From Microbulbifer sp. HZ11 (GTDB lineage: Bacteria; Pseudomonadota; Gammaproteobacteria; Pseudomonadales; Cellvibrionaceae): a stretch of DNA of 64,000 bases. The DNA is taken from assembly GCF_000708675.1 (NCBI RefSeq), contig NZ_JELR01000001.1, positions 1,674,001 to 1,738,000 of the forward strand. Reading direction: 5' to 3'. Shown here one piece after another: positions 9,360 through 18,900 of the stretch (the stretch's first letter is position 1; every line of letters starts with the position of its first letter). The notes beneath the pieces are model-generated. The model was not told where the DNA came from. It searched no databases and saw only the letters and a program-made list of their open reading frames with translations. Made by a program: the position numbers and the translations under genes.

Positions 9360-10568
9360 ATGTTCGAGCTAAAACCCATGTTGTCCGCCCTCTGGCGCAA
9401 CAAGGTATCCGCGTTGCTGATCGCCCTGCAGCTTGCACTCACTCTTGCCATTGTGAGTAATGCCAGCGTGATCGTAAAAGATCGTATGGAACAGGTGGCA
9501 CGCCCCACCGGCATGGATGTGGAAAATATTATCGCCGCAACCTATATGCCCATCCCTACGGAATACGATATGGCAGGAGCCGTCGTAGCTGACCTCGATC
9601 TACTGCGCAGTACACCTGGTGTTGTGGACGCCTCGGTAACCAACCAGATTCCACTGTCCGGATCCGGTTCTGCGGGCACCTATTTCACTGAGCCCAATCA
9701 GGAGATCGGTGGCGAAAACGCCAACTACTATCAGGTGGACTCACACTTTATTAACACCCTTGGTCTCAATCTGATCGAAGGTCGCAGTTTTGTTCCTGCC
9801 GATGAACACGTTATCGGCCCAAATGACCAGTATCACAGCAAAATGGCCGTGGTCAGCAAGCAGTTTGCCGAAAAGCTGTATCCTGGCGAATCGGCTATCG
9901 GAAAGTTTTTTTATAGCGGAGCCAATGACAACCCGGTGGAAATCATCGGCGTGGTCGAGCAGCACCTGGGTGCCTGGCCGGGCTGGTCCCGCGCCGGCAA
10001 CGTGGTTTTCTTCCCCTTGCTGGTCACTGGCAACCACAAACGCTACCTGATCCGAACCGAACCAGGGCAACGGGACGAGGTGTTCAAAAAAGTGGAGGAT
10101 TTACTCAACGAGCGTGATCCCCAGCGTGTCGTGCATGTGGAAACCCTGAGTGAAAATGTGCAGCGTACCTACATCAGCGACAACATAATGATCAAAGTGC
10201 TGTCTCTGGTCATGGCCCTGCTTACCTTCATTGTCGCTCTCGGTATCATCGGTTTGACCATTTTCTGGATCAACCAGCGCACCAAACAGATCGGTATCCG
10301 CCGTGCATTGGGTGCCACCCGCGCCAATATCAGCCGCTATTTTCTGGTTGAAAACGCCCTGATTGCCGGTACCGGCCTGGGGCTGGGCACCGCGGGCGCA
10401 CTGATCATCAATCAGCTGATGGTGAGCGAATTTTCACAACCTGCTCTTACATTACCGCTGCTTGCCGTGTGTGCGATAGTATTGTTGCTCGTGAGTATTG
10501 CTGCCGCGTTGATGCCGGCCATGCGCGCTGCGAATATTTCACCGGCAATGGCAACACGTAGCGTGTAA
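9360..10568 (+). CDS. ABC transporter permease, MacB/FtsX type (second of two)
   Basis: A 402-residue paralogue of the preceding permease with the same layout: one helix near 15-35, a periplasmic domain to about 275, then three helices. The FtsX motif is IGIRRALGATRANISRYFLVENALI, and the C-terminal end MPAMRAANISPAMATRSV is typical. Two different permeases with one separate ATPase and one adaptor suggest an efflux or lipid/peptide export complex. The cargo is not readable from the sequence. Confidence 0.9.
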   Translation: MFELKPMLSALWRNKVSALLIALQLALTLAIVSNASVIVKDRMEQVARPTGMDVENIIAATYMPIPTEYDMAGAVVADLDLLRSTPGVVDASVTNQIPLSGSGSAGTYFTEPNQEIGGENANYYQVDSHFINTLGLNLIEGRSFVPADEHVIGPNDQYHSKMAVVSKQFAEKLYPGESAIGKFFYSGANDNPVEIIGVVEQHLGAWPGWSRAGNVVFFPLLVTGNHKRYLIRTEPGQRDEVFKKVEDLLNERDPQRVVHVETLSENVQRTYISDNIMIKVLSLVMALLTFIVALGIIGLTIFWINQRTKQIGIRRALGATRANISRYFLVENALIAGTGLGLGTAGALIINQLMVSEFSQPALTLPLLAVCAIVLLLVSIAAALMPAMRAANISPAMATRSV

Positions 10569-10600
10569 TCGCGGGTTCGAAGTTCAATTTGCGATGAGAA

Positions 10601-10621
10601 GGTCCTGCTGCCGGCAGGACC
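10601..10621. other. Hairpin between permease and regulator genes
   Basis: A perfect 8-bp GC-rich stem (GGTCCTGC / GCAGGACC) with a 5-base loop lies 33 bases after the second permease gene and 31 before the regulator. It is flanked by TCAATTT and AAATTGA, which could extend the structure. No T-run follows, so it is more likely an mRNA processing or stability element than a full terminator. Confidence 0.45.
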
Positions 10622-10651
10622 GCTACAAAATTGACTACAAAGGACAGTTAA

Positions 10652-11998
10652 TTGGATAAGGTCCTAATCATCGACGACAACACCGGCATCATCTCGGCCC
10701 TATCCCTGTTGTTGTCCCTGCACGATATCCAGACCCTCTCAGCCATTACCCCACAGGCGGGCCTGCAACTGTTGCGGGAAAACCCGGATGTTGGCCTCGT
10801 CATCCAGGACATGAACTTCACAGCGGACACCACATCCGGTGAAGAAGGTCGCGCACTGTTTTTTGCCTTACGTGAAATACAGCCCGATATTCCCGTCATC
10901 CTGCTCACTGCCTGGACCCAGCTGGAAATGGCGGTGGAGCTGGTCAAGGCCGGTGCCGCCGATTATGTCGGTAAACCCTGGGACGACAACAAACTGATCG
11001 CCACCATTAAAAACCTGCTGGAGCTGCACGATCTGCAACAACAGCAGCGGCAGTCCCAGAGCCGTGCGCAGCAGGCGCGGGAACAGCTGCGGCAACAGTT
11101 CGACCTGCAGGAGATTGTCTACCGCAGCCAGAGTGTGCAGACGCTGCTGGAAATGGCCACCCAGGTGGCCCACTCCGATGTCCCGATATTGATTACCGGG
11201 CCCAACGGCGCGGGCAAGGAAAAAATTGCCGATATAGTCCAGGCCAACTCCAGTGTGAAGGATGGCCCCTACATCAAGGTCAATGTGGGCGCCCTGCCGG
11301 AAGAGCTAATGGAAGCGGAACTGTTTGGCGCCGAGGCCGGCGCCTACACTGGCTCCGGCAATAAGGTACGTCAGGGCCGGTTTGAAGCAGCCGACGGCGG
11401 CACCCTGTTTCTTGACGAAATCGGCGAGCTCTCCGCCAGCGGTCAGGTCAAACTGTTGCGGGTATTACAGACCGGAGAATTCCAGCGCCTCGGCAGCAGC
11501 CAGACCCGCAAGGTGCGGGTGCGTGTAATCAGCGCCACCAACAGCAACCTGCAACAGATGATTGAAGATGGCAGTTTCCGTCAGGACCTGTTTTACCGGC
11601 TGAATGTGATCGAACTGAAACTGCCGCCGCTGAGTGAGCGCCCGGAAGACATTCTGCCGCTGGCCCGCAACTTCCTCGCCAAGACAGACAAGCAACTGAG
11701 TCCACAGGCACAACAATGCCTGATGCGCTACAGTTGGCCCGGTAACGTGCGCGAACTGCAGAATGTGATGCAGCGTGCTGCGGTACTGACCAAAGGCGAC
11801 ACCATCGACGAGGCGACCCTGGCATTGCCGGAAGACACCCGACTCAAGGTACCGGAGCACAGCTTTGAACCGAGCCGCGAACTGCTGGAGCAGACCCTCA
11901 CCAACTGCAACGGCATCATCGCCCAGGCCGCCCGTGAACTGGGACTGAGTCGACAGGCCCTGTATCGCAGGCTGGATAAATACGGAATTCCCTACTGA
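10652..11998 (+). CDS. NtrC-family sigma-54-dependent response regulator
   Basis: A 448-residue activator. It has a receiver domain (1-120; acidic pair Asp8-Asp9, phospho-acceptor Asp53 in IQDMNF, Lys in ADYVGKPW), an AAA+ sigma-54 interaction domain (about 135-365) and a C-terminal Fis-type helix-turn-helix (AARELGLSRQALYRRLDKYG). Walker A is GPNGAGKE. The sigma-54 contact loop reads GAYTGS instead of GAFTGA. The start is a TTG at 10652 with AAAGGACA just upstream; no better start is seen. Its stop overlaps the kinase start (TGATG). It most likely activates the promoter at 5684, and so its own operon. Confidence 0.93.
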   Translation: MDKVLIIDDNTGIISALSLLLSLHDIQTLSAITPQAGLQLLRENPDVGLVIQDMNFTADTTSGEEGRALFFALREIQPDIPVILLTAWTQLEMAVELVKAGAADYVGKPWDDNKLIATIKNLLELHDLQQQQRQSQSRAQQAREQLRQQFDLQEIVYRSQSVQTLLEMATQVAHSDVPILITGPNGAGKEKIADIVQANSSVKDGPYIKVNVGALPEELMEAELFGAEAGAYTGSGNKVRQGRFEAADGGTLFLDEIGELSASGQVKLLRVLQTGEFQRLGSSQTRKVRVRVISATNSNLQQMIEDGSFRQDLFYRLNVIELKLPPLSERPEDILPLARNFLAKTDKQLSPQAQQCLMRYSWPGNVRELQNVMQRAAVLTKGDTIDEATLALPEDTRLKVPEHSFEPSRELLEQTLTNCNGIIAQAARELGLSRQALYRRLDKYGIPY

Positions 11999-13341
11999 TG
12001 CCTAGCGGCGCAAATCCGAAAACCTCTATCGAAGGAAAGTTGTTCGCCACCGTTCTGCTGTCGGTGGCGCTCGGCTCCGGTATTCCATTTGCCCTGTTGC
12101 GACTGGATGCCCAGCCGCTGCTTGCCTGGAGTGCAGGGTTGCTACTGGCACTACTACTGGCCTTCGCCTTGCTGCGCCCCGTGACCCGCAACCTGAATCG
12201 CGCACTGCAGAGCCTCGAAGGCGGCCTGCTGAATTTCCGCGATGGGGATTTTTCCATATCCCTGGCACTGAACCGCGACGACCAGCTGGGGCAGCTGGCA
12301 GAACTGTATAACGAGGTGGGGGAAATACTGCGGCGGGAAAGAGCTCATATTCACCAACGCGAACTGCTGCTGGATACAGTGATCCAGAGCTCACCACTGG
12401 CCCTGCTACTGATCGATCAAAGCAACCACATCATCTACGCCAATACCAGTGCGCGACATCTTTTACACGACGGCAAAGCACTACAAGGGCATCTGCTTAA
12501 GCAGATTCTCCCCCATTGCCCGCCGGAACTGTCGGAAGCCATCGAGGGAAAACAGGATGGCCTCATCCGCTACCTTGACGGCGAGCGCAACCACACCCTG
12601 CATATCAGCAACAGTACCTTTGTACTGAATGCACAGAAACACCGCCTGATACTGCTCAGAGAAATGACCCGGGAGCTGACCCGAGCGGAAGTTCAGGTGT
12701 GGAAAAAAGTGATCCGGCTGATCAGCCACGAACTGAACAATTCCCTTGCCCCCATTTCATCCATGGCCCACAGTGGAAAATTACTGTCGGAAAAAATCGA
12801 TTCCCGGCAACTGGCCAGCGTGTTTGATGTCATCGCAGAACGCTGCCGCCATCTGACGGATTTTACCCAAGGCTACGCGCGCTTCGCCAAGCTGCCACCA
12901 CCGGTGTGTGAGGAGGTGCCCTGGTCCGGACTGATCACAAGATTGCAGCCCCTGCATCCTTTTAAAATCCACGGGAGCTTACCCTCGCGCCCCGGCTATT
13001 TCGATCCAACGCAACTGGAACAGGCGCTGCTGAACCTGCTCAAGAATGCCGGTGAGTCCGGTAGCGCGGTAGAAGACATTTCTCTCCAGGTAGCCACGGA
13101 TGCGCACGGTCAGTTGCTGACGGTCAGAGACCGCGGCACCGGTATGAGCGATAAGGTGCTGCAACAGGCGCTTTTGCCGTTCTACTCTACCAAGCCGCAG
13201 GGCGTCGGCCTCGGTCTGGCCCTATGCCGGGAAATCATCGACGCGCACAACGGACAAATACAACTGCACAACCGCGCCGAGGGCGGTTTACAGGTGAGCC
13301 TCTGGCTACCGTGGCCGGGACATCATAATCCGCAGGAATAA
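11998..13341 (+). CDS. NtrY/NtrB-like sensor histidine kinase
   Basis: A 447-residue inner-membrane kinase, translationally coupled to the regulator before it. Two hydrophobic segments lie at about 15-58 with almost no periplasmic loop, so sensing is probably in the membrane or cytoplasm. A HAMP-like stretch and a PAS-like region (about 120-215) follow. The phospho-acceptor is in RLISHELNNSLAPI. The ATPase domain has LLNLLKNAGESG, DRGTGM and VGLGLALCREI. It probably phosphorylates Asp53 of the partner in response to envelope or cargo stress. Confidence 0.92.
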   Translation: MPSGANPKTSIEGKLFATVLLSVALGSGIPFALLRLDAQPLLAWSAGLLLALLLAFALLRPVTRNLNRALQSLEGGLLNFRDGDFSISLALNRDDQLGQLAELYNEVGEILRRERAHIHQRELLLDTVIQSSPLALLLIDQSNHIIYANTSARHLLHDGKALQGHLLKQILPHCPPELSEAIEGKQDGLIRYLDGERNHTLHISNSTFVLNAQKHRLILLREMTRELTRAEVQVWKKVIRLISHELNNSLAPISSMAHSGKLLSEKIDSRQLASVFDVIAERCRHLTDFTQGYARFAKLPPPVCEEVPWSGLITRLQPLHPFKIHGSLPSRPGYFDPTQLEQALLNLLKNAGESGSAVEDISLQVATDAHGQLLTVRDRGTGMSDKVLQQALLPFYSTKPQGVGLGLALCREIIDAHNGQIQLHNRAEGGLQVSLWLPWPGHHNPQE

Positions 13342-13378
13342 TCTCACGGCGCAGCGGAACACAGACGGCGTACGACAG

Positions 13379-13397
13379 GGACGCAGTATGTGCGTCC
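13379..13397. other. Hairpin between convergent genes
   Basis: GGACGCA-GTATG-TGCGTCC forms a perfect 7-bp stem, nested in weaker outer complementarity (ACACAGACGGCG near 13360 and CGCCGGTGT near 13402). It lies between the convergent kinase and AraC-type genes. It may be a decayed member of the nested repeat family (note ACAGGGACGCA) or a weak terminator. Confidence 0.4.
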
Positions 13398-13434
13398 TCA
13401 CCGCCGGTGTCCGATACAACAACCAGCCAGTGCC

Positions 13435-14397
13435 TTACGCCGGCACCCGTTGATCACCGCGTAGCTTGTTCACGTCCGCACGGGGCGGCGCACCAAACAT
13501 ACGGCTATATTCACGGCTGAAATGTGACGGGCTTTCATAACCCACTCGGTAGCTGGCGGAGGCGGCCTCCAACCCTTCACTCAGCATCAGACGGCGTGCC
13601 TCGTGCAGTCGCAGTTTTTTTTGAAACTGCAATGGAGACATGCGCGTAACCTGTTTAAAGCTGTGAAACAGGGCCGACTCACTCATGTTGGCCCGCTCCG
13701 CCAGCTCGCTAATCCGCAGTGGTTCCGCAAAGCGATCCTGAAGCAGAGCAATAACCTGGGATATGCGGTTTGCCTGGCTATCGGCGACGGCAAATTTGCG
13801 GATCCGGGGCCCCATTTCCCCCCTCAGCACCCGGTAGAGAATCTCCTTGCGCACCAGCGGCGCCAGTACCGGTATGTCCGCCGGGCTGTCGAGCAGTTCG
13901 ACGAGACGGCTCACTGCATTCAGCAACCCCATGTCCATGCGCGCCATACAAAGCCCACAATTGGTTTCCTGGCTGGAACAGTTTTCCACGACCGGAGACC
14001 GCACCTGCCCGCCCTGCTCCAGAACCAGATCGGTCACTTCCTGGGGGTCCAGCACCAGTTTGATGGCCAGATACGGCTGTTGCGGTGAGGCGTTTACCAC
14101 CTGGGCCTGTACTGGCAGGTGCACCGAGGACGCCAGGTAGCTCAACGGGCCGTAAGAGATTTCCCGATCACCCAACTGTAAGACTTTCTCGCCCTGCACG
14201 ATAAAACCGAGCGAAGGCTCGTACACACCTGAAACACAGCTGGCAGTGGCCATGTCGGAGCGGATCAGGCCGACCCCGCTCTGGGAGAACTCCCGCATGC
14301 CTTCCTTGGGTGCCCATCGCAAAACAGTGCGCACAAGCTTTTTGCGGACAGATTCCATTTCTCGGGAAATATCACTGCGGTTTGGGTCCTGCGACAT
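13435..14397 (-). CDS. AraC-family transcriptional regulator with AraC_N domain
   Basis: A 320-residue regulator of the type with an N-terminal cupin-like AraC_N domain (YqhC-like; about residues 25-185). Its C-terminal double helix-turn-helix (about 210-310) contains LRISELAERANMSESALFHSFKQ and RLMLSEGLEAASASYRVGYESPSHFSREY. A GGAGG ribosome-binding site precedes the ATG. It is divergent from the RND adaptor/pump genes and is the natural candidate to control them. The effector is unknown. Confidence 0.9.
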   Translation of the reverse strand: MSQDPNRSDISREMESVRKKLVRTVLRWAPKEGMREFSQSGVGLIRSDMATASCVSGVYEPSLGFIVQGEKVLQLGDREISYGPLSYLASSVHLPVQAQVVNASPQQPYLAIKLVLDPQEVTDLVLEQGGQVRSPVVENCSSQETNCGLCMARMDMGLLNAVSRLVELLDSPADIPVLAPLVRKEILYRVLRGEMGPRIRKFAVADSQANRISQVIALLQDRFAEPLRISELAERANMSESALFHSFKQVTRMSPLQFQKKLRLHEARRLMLSEGLEAASASYRVGYESPSHFSREYSRMFGAPPRADVNKLRGDQRVPA

Positions 14398-14442
14398 GTG
14401 CCCTCCAGTTACCGGCTTAACAGTCGGCCAGTATACGGAGTT

Positions 14443-14480
14443 TTGGGCAAGGCAATTAGAACTTTGCAGAATTGGGCAAG
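14443..14480 (+). promoter_or_regulatory. Candidate operator: direct repeats TTGGGCAAG
   Basis: TTGGGCAAG occurs at 14443-14451 and again at 14472-14480, 29 bases (about three helical turns) apart, in the 343-base gap between the AraC-type gene and the RND genes. Spaced direct repeats are typical of AraC-family binding. No gene was seen in this gap. Confidence 0.5.
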
Positions 14481-14740
14481 CACCCGACAGGAATATGCAA
14501 TCGACTCACGCGGGGGCAACGCAACATAACAGTGCAGGCAATTCGGAAGCTACAGACAGATGACAAATGGATGTACGGCCCGTCCGCCGCAGATTTCCGC
14601 TCAACCACCCTCCTCTTTAACGAAAGTAGAATCAGGCAAGCAGAGCACAGTAACCGAATACCGTCTTCCGGTTGCGCTCGGCTAAGGTACGCCCCCGATG
14701 GGTCGAGGTTTACTCGCCCGAGCAGAGGAGCAAGTACCCA

Positions 14741-15874
14741 ATGACAAAAAAATTTCTGATCGGTCTGGCAACCCTGATACTCGCAGGCTGCAATACCGGC
14801 AACACCGATGGCCAGAGACCGCCGCCCATACCAGTGGAGATTGTGCAAGTGACCAGCGAGCCGGCAACCCTGTGGGGCGACTTTACCGGCCGGGTTGCGG
14901 CTCCGGAAACGGTAGCACTGCGCGCACGGGTGAGTGGCTACATCGACAAGGTGGCGTTCACCGAGGGCGAGCTGGTCAAGCGCGGGGATCTGTTATTCCA
15001 GATAGATCCGCGCCCCTACCGGGCCCGCGAGCGCGCCGCACAGGCTGCACTGGCACGTGCGCAGAGCCAGCTGGCACTGAGTGAAAGCCGCGCGCAACGG
15101 GCCCGTCAGCTACTGGCGAGCCACGCGATATCCCGCGAGGACCACGACCAACGACAGGCAGCGCTGGAATCCGACCGCGCTGCGGTAAACGCGGCCCAGG
15201 CAGCACTGGAGAGTGCACGGCTCGACCTGCAGTTTACCCAGGTCAGATCCCCTATCGACGGTCGCGTGGGACGCGCAGAAATCACCCGAGGCAACCTGGC
15301 CAGCGCCGATCAGACGCTGCTCACGACGCTGGTTTCCGTGGACCCCATGTACGTCTATTTCGAAAGTGATCAGGTCAGCTTCGCCGGCAACCGCGGTTTC
15401 TTTACGCCCGAGCAGCGCCCGCAGGTCAACGTCGGGCTTGCTGGCGAGGACGGATTTCCACACATCGGAAAGCTCGACTTCGTTGACAACCGCCTCAACA
15501 GCCACACCGGCACCATTCAGTTCCGTGCGGTCGTCGCCAACCCGGAAGGACATTTAAAGCCGGGGCAGTTCGCGCGCGTGCAGATGCCCACCGAACAACT
15601 GGATAACGCGCTGCTCCTCAACCGCAAGGCGGTACTCACCGATCAGGATCGGCGCTATGTGTACGTGGTAAACGCGGAAAATATTACCGAGCGCCGCGAC
15701 GTGGAAACCGGCCCGCAACAGCGAGGAATGATACTGATCCGCAAGGGCCTCGAGCCTGGAGAACAGGTGGTGGTCAATGGCCTGCAAAAAATCCTGTTCC
15801 CCGGCATGCCGGTAGTACCACAGCCAGTACAGAAGCGTGTGGACGCAACCACACCACAACTCGCCGGGCGCTGA
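14741..15874 (+). CDS. RND efflux periplasmic adaptor lipoprotein (MexE/AcrA type)
   Basis: A 377-residue membrane-fusion protein. The signal MTKKFLIGLATLILAGC carries a lipobox (LAGC), so Cys17 is predicted to be lipidated. Then follow the lipoyl half VALRARVSGYIDKVAFTEGELVKRG, a helical hairpin (about 100-165), the second lipoyl half VRSPIDGRVGRAEITRG and beta-barrel/proximal domains. The start at 14741 is chosen because AGAGGAG lies 10 bases upstream and the lipoprotein signal begins there. The pump gene follows after 95 bases. Confidence 0.92.
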   Translation: MTKKFLIGLATLILAGCNTGNTDGQRPPPIPVEIVQVTSEPATLWGDFTGRVAAPETVALRARVSGYIDKVAFTEGELVKRGDLLFQIDPRPYRARERAAQAALARAQSQLALSESRAQRARQLLASHAISREDHDQRQAALESDRAAVNAAQAALESARLDLQFTQVRSPIDGRVGRAEITRGNLASADQTLLTTLVSVDPMYVYFESDQVSFAGNRGFFTPEQRPQVNVGLAGEDGFPHIGKLDFVDNRLNSHTGTIQFRAVVANPEGHLKPGQFARVQMPTEQLDNALLLNRKAVLTDQDRRYVYVVNAENITERRDVETGPQQRGMILIRKGLEPGEQVVVNGLQKILFPGMPVVPQPVQKRVDATTPQLAGR

Positions 15875-15969
15875 ACAGGCTCCGTTACGCCCACCCAGTT
15901 CCAATTCGGTTATTTCTTCAGTTTGAGTTTCTGGTGTGATGATCACCATCGCACACGGGGTAGCAGCGT

Positions 15970-18900
15970 ATGAATTTTTCCCGTTTTTTTGTCGACAGAC
16001 CCATCTTTGCCTCGGTGCTGTCGATCATCATTTTCGTGGTCGGGCTGATCAGTATCCCGGTGCTGCCGGTAAGTGAATATCCCGATGTAGTGCCACCGAG
16101 TGTCGCGGTAACAGCGCGCTACCCGGGCGCCAATCCCAAGACCATCTCCGAAACCGTCGCCACGCCACTGGAAGAAGCCATCAATGGTGTGGAGGACATG
16201 ATCTACATGAAATCCGTCGCCGGCAGCGATGGCACTCTGTCACTGACCGTCACTTTCAAATTGGGAACCGATCCCGATCAGGCTCAGGTTCAGGTACAGA
16301 ACCGGGTTTCCCAGGCACTGCCACGGCTGCCGGAGGATGTGCGCCGCCAGGGTGTCACCACACAGAAACAGTCGCCCAACCTGATGATGGCGGTACACCT
16401 GACTTCGCCGGGTGATCGTTTCGACGCAACGTATATCCGCAACTACGCGGTGTTGCATATCCGCGACGAACTTGCCCGTATTCCCGGGGTCGGTCAGGCC
16501 GGATTGTTTGGCGCCGGCGACTACGCCATGCGCGTGTGGGTGGACCCGCAGAAAGCCGCAGCCCTCGATATCACCGCCGCCGATATTGTCGATTCCGTGC
16601 GCGAACAGAATGTACAGGTGTCCGCCGGTCAGATCGGCGCCCAGCCGATGCCCGGGGAGAACGACTTTCTGATCTCCATCAACGCCAAGGGGCGACTGAC
16701 GAGTGTGGAGGAGTTCGGTGATGTAGTGATCAAAACCGGCAACGACGGCGAAATCACCCGCCTGAGCGACGTCGCGCGTATTGAGTTGGCCGCCTCCGAA
16801 GATACCCTGCGCGCACTGCTGAACGGACGCCAGGCCGTTGCCCTGCCGATCTTCCAGGCACCCGGCTCCAACTCACTGGAAGTCTCGCAGGCAATTCGGG
16901 AAAAAATGGCGGAACTGGACGATCGGTTTCCCGACGGGCTGGAGTGGGAGATCGCCTATGATCCGACGGTGTTTGTCAGCACCTCCATCAAAGCGGTGAT
17001 AAAAACACTGCTGGAAGCAGTGCTGCTGGTGGTACTGGTGGTGATCCTGTTCCTGCAGACCTGGCGCGCATCTCTGATTCCGCTGCTGGCGGTTCCGGTC
17101 TCGATTATCGGTACCTTCGCGGTTCTGCACCTGCTGGGTTTTTCCATCAATACGCTCACATTATTTGGCATGGTGCTGGCAATTGGTATCGTGGTGGACG
17201 ATGCGATCGTGGTAGTGGAGAACGTGGAGCGCAATATCGAGGAGGGGTTGAGCCCGCTGGCGGCCGCCCACCAGGCCATGCGGGAAGTGAGTGGCCCGAT
17301 TGTCGCCATCAGCCTTGTGCTGTGTGCGGTGTTCGTGCCTATGGCGTTCCTCGACGGTATCACCGGGCAGTTCTATCGCCAGTTCGCAATGACCATCGCG
17401 ATCGCCACGGTAATTTCTGCGGTTAATTCGCTGACCCTGTCACCGGCACTATCGGCGACGCTACTGAAGCCCCACGGCGCCGCACCGGATCTGCCAGCGC
17501 GAATTATCAATCGGTTGTTCGGCTGGGTGTTCCGCCCGTTCAACCGTTTCTTCAATCGAAGTGCCAACCGCTATCAGGGATTTGTCGGTCGCAGTCTGAA
17601 TCGGCGCGGCCTCGTATTTGCCGTCTATAGCCTGCTTCTGGTCGGTACCGTGTTCATGTTCAACCAGGTTCCGGGGGGATTTATCCCCACCCAGGACAAA
17701 ACTTACCTGGTGGGCAGTATCCGCCTGCCAGAGGGCGCCTCGCTGGATAGAACCGAAGCTGTCGCGCGCCGGGTGAGTGAACTGGCACTGGACACGGAGG
17801 GCGTATCTCACGCTGCGGCTTTTGTCGGCTTCAATGCCCTGCAACGCACCAACACCCCGAACGTGGGAACCGTGTTCGTGCTCTTCGACGATTTCAGCGA
17901 GCGCGATCGCAGCGCGGGTGAAATTGCCGCTGAGCTGAATGGCAAGCTGGCAAATATCAAAGAAGGATTCGCGATCAGCTTTATGCCGCCGCCGATTTTC
18001 GGCCTAGGCGCTGGCTCCGGCTACTCGCTGTATGTTCAGGACCGCTCCGGGGCCGGCTATGGCGCCCTGCAGACTGCCACCAACGAACTCGCCGGTGCAC
18101 TCAGCCAAACACCGGGACTCAGTTACCCCTTCAGTTCCTATCAGGCCAATGTCCCGCAACTGGATGCGGAAGTGGATCGCCTGCAGGCCAAGGCTCAGGG
18201 CGTGCGCCTGGATGATCTGTTCGGCACGCTGCAGCTGTATTTCGGCTCGCTGTATATCAACGATTTCAACCTGTTCGGCCGCACCTACCGGGTCATGGCC
18301 CAGGCGGACGCCCCTTTCCGCAATGAAGTTGCAGACATCGACCACCTCTACACCCGTAACAATCGCGGCGAGATGGTGCCAATCAACACCATGGTGCAGC
18401 TGAAGCAAAGTTACGGGCCCGATCCGGTGATCCGTTACAACGGCTATCCCGCCGCGGACCTGCTCGGCCAGTCCAACCCCTCGATGCTGTCCTCCAGCGA
18501 GGCGCTGGCAACGGTGGAGCGGGTGGCAGCGCAGGCATTACCACCGGGTATGACGATTGAGTGGACAGATCTGAGTTTCGAGCAGGTCAACCGCAGCAAT
18601 GCTTCCATGCTGGTGTTCCCACTGGCCCTGCTACTGGTGTTCCTGGTGCTGGCGGCGCTTTACGAGAGCTGGGTGCTGCCGTTGGCCGTGATCCTGATCG
18701 TACCCATGTGCCTGCTGGCCGCCCTTTTCGGCGTCTGGCTGACGGGGGGCGACAACAATGTGTTCGTACAGGTGGGTCTGGTGGTACTGATGGGCCTGGC
18801 GTGTAAAAACGCCATTCTGATCGTCGAGTTCGCCCGCGAGCTGGAAATGGAAAAAGGGCTGGATCCAATGCGCGCCGCGCTCGAGGCCTGTCGCCTGCGG

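Noticed and set aside
15875..15969. Missing or broken outer-membrane factor gene in the RND operon
   Set aside because: The gaps around the pump are short and carry no remnant; RND systems often use a channel encoded elsewhere.
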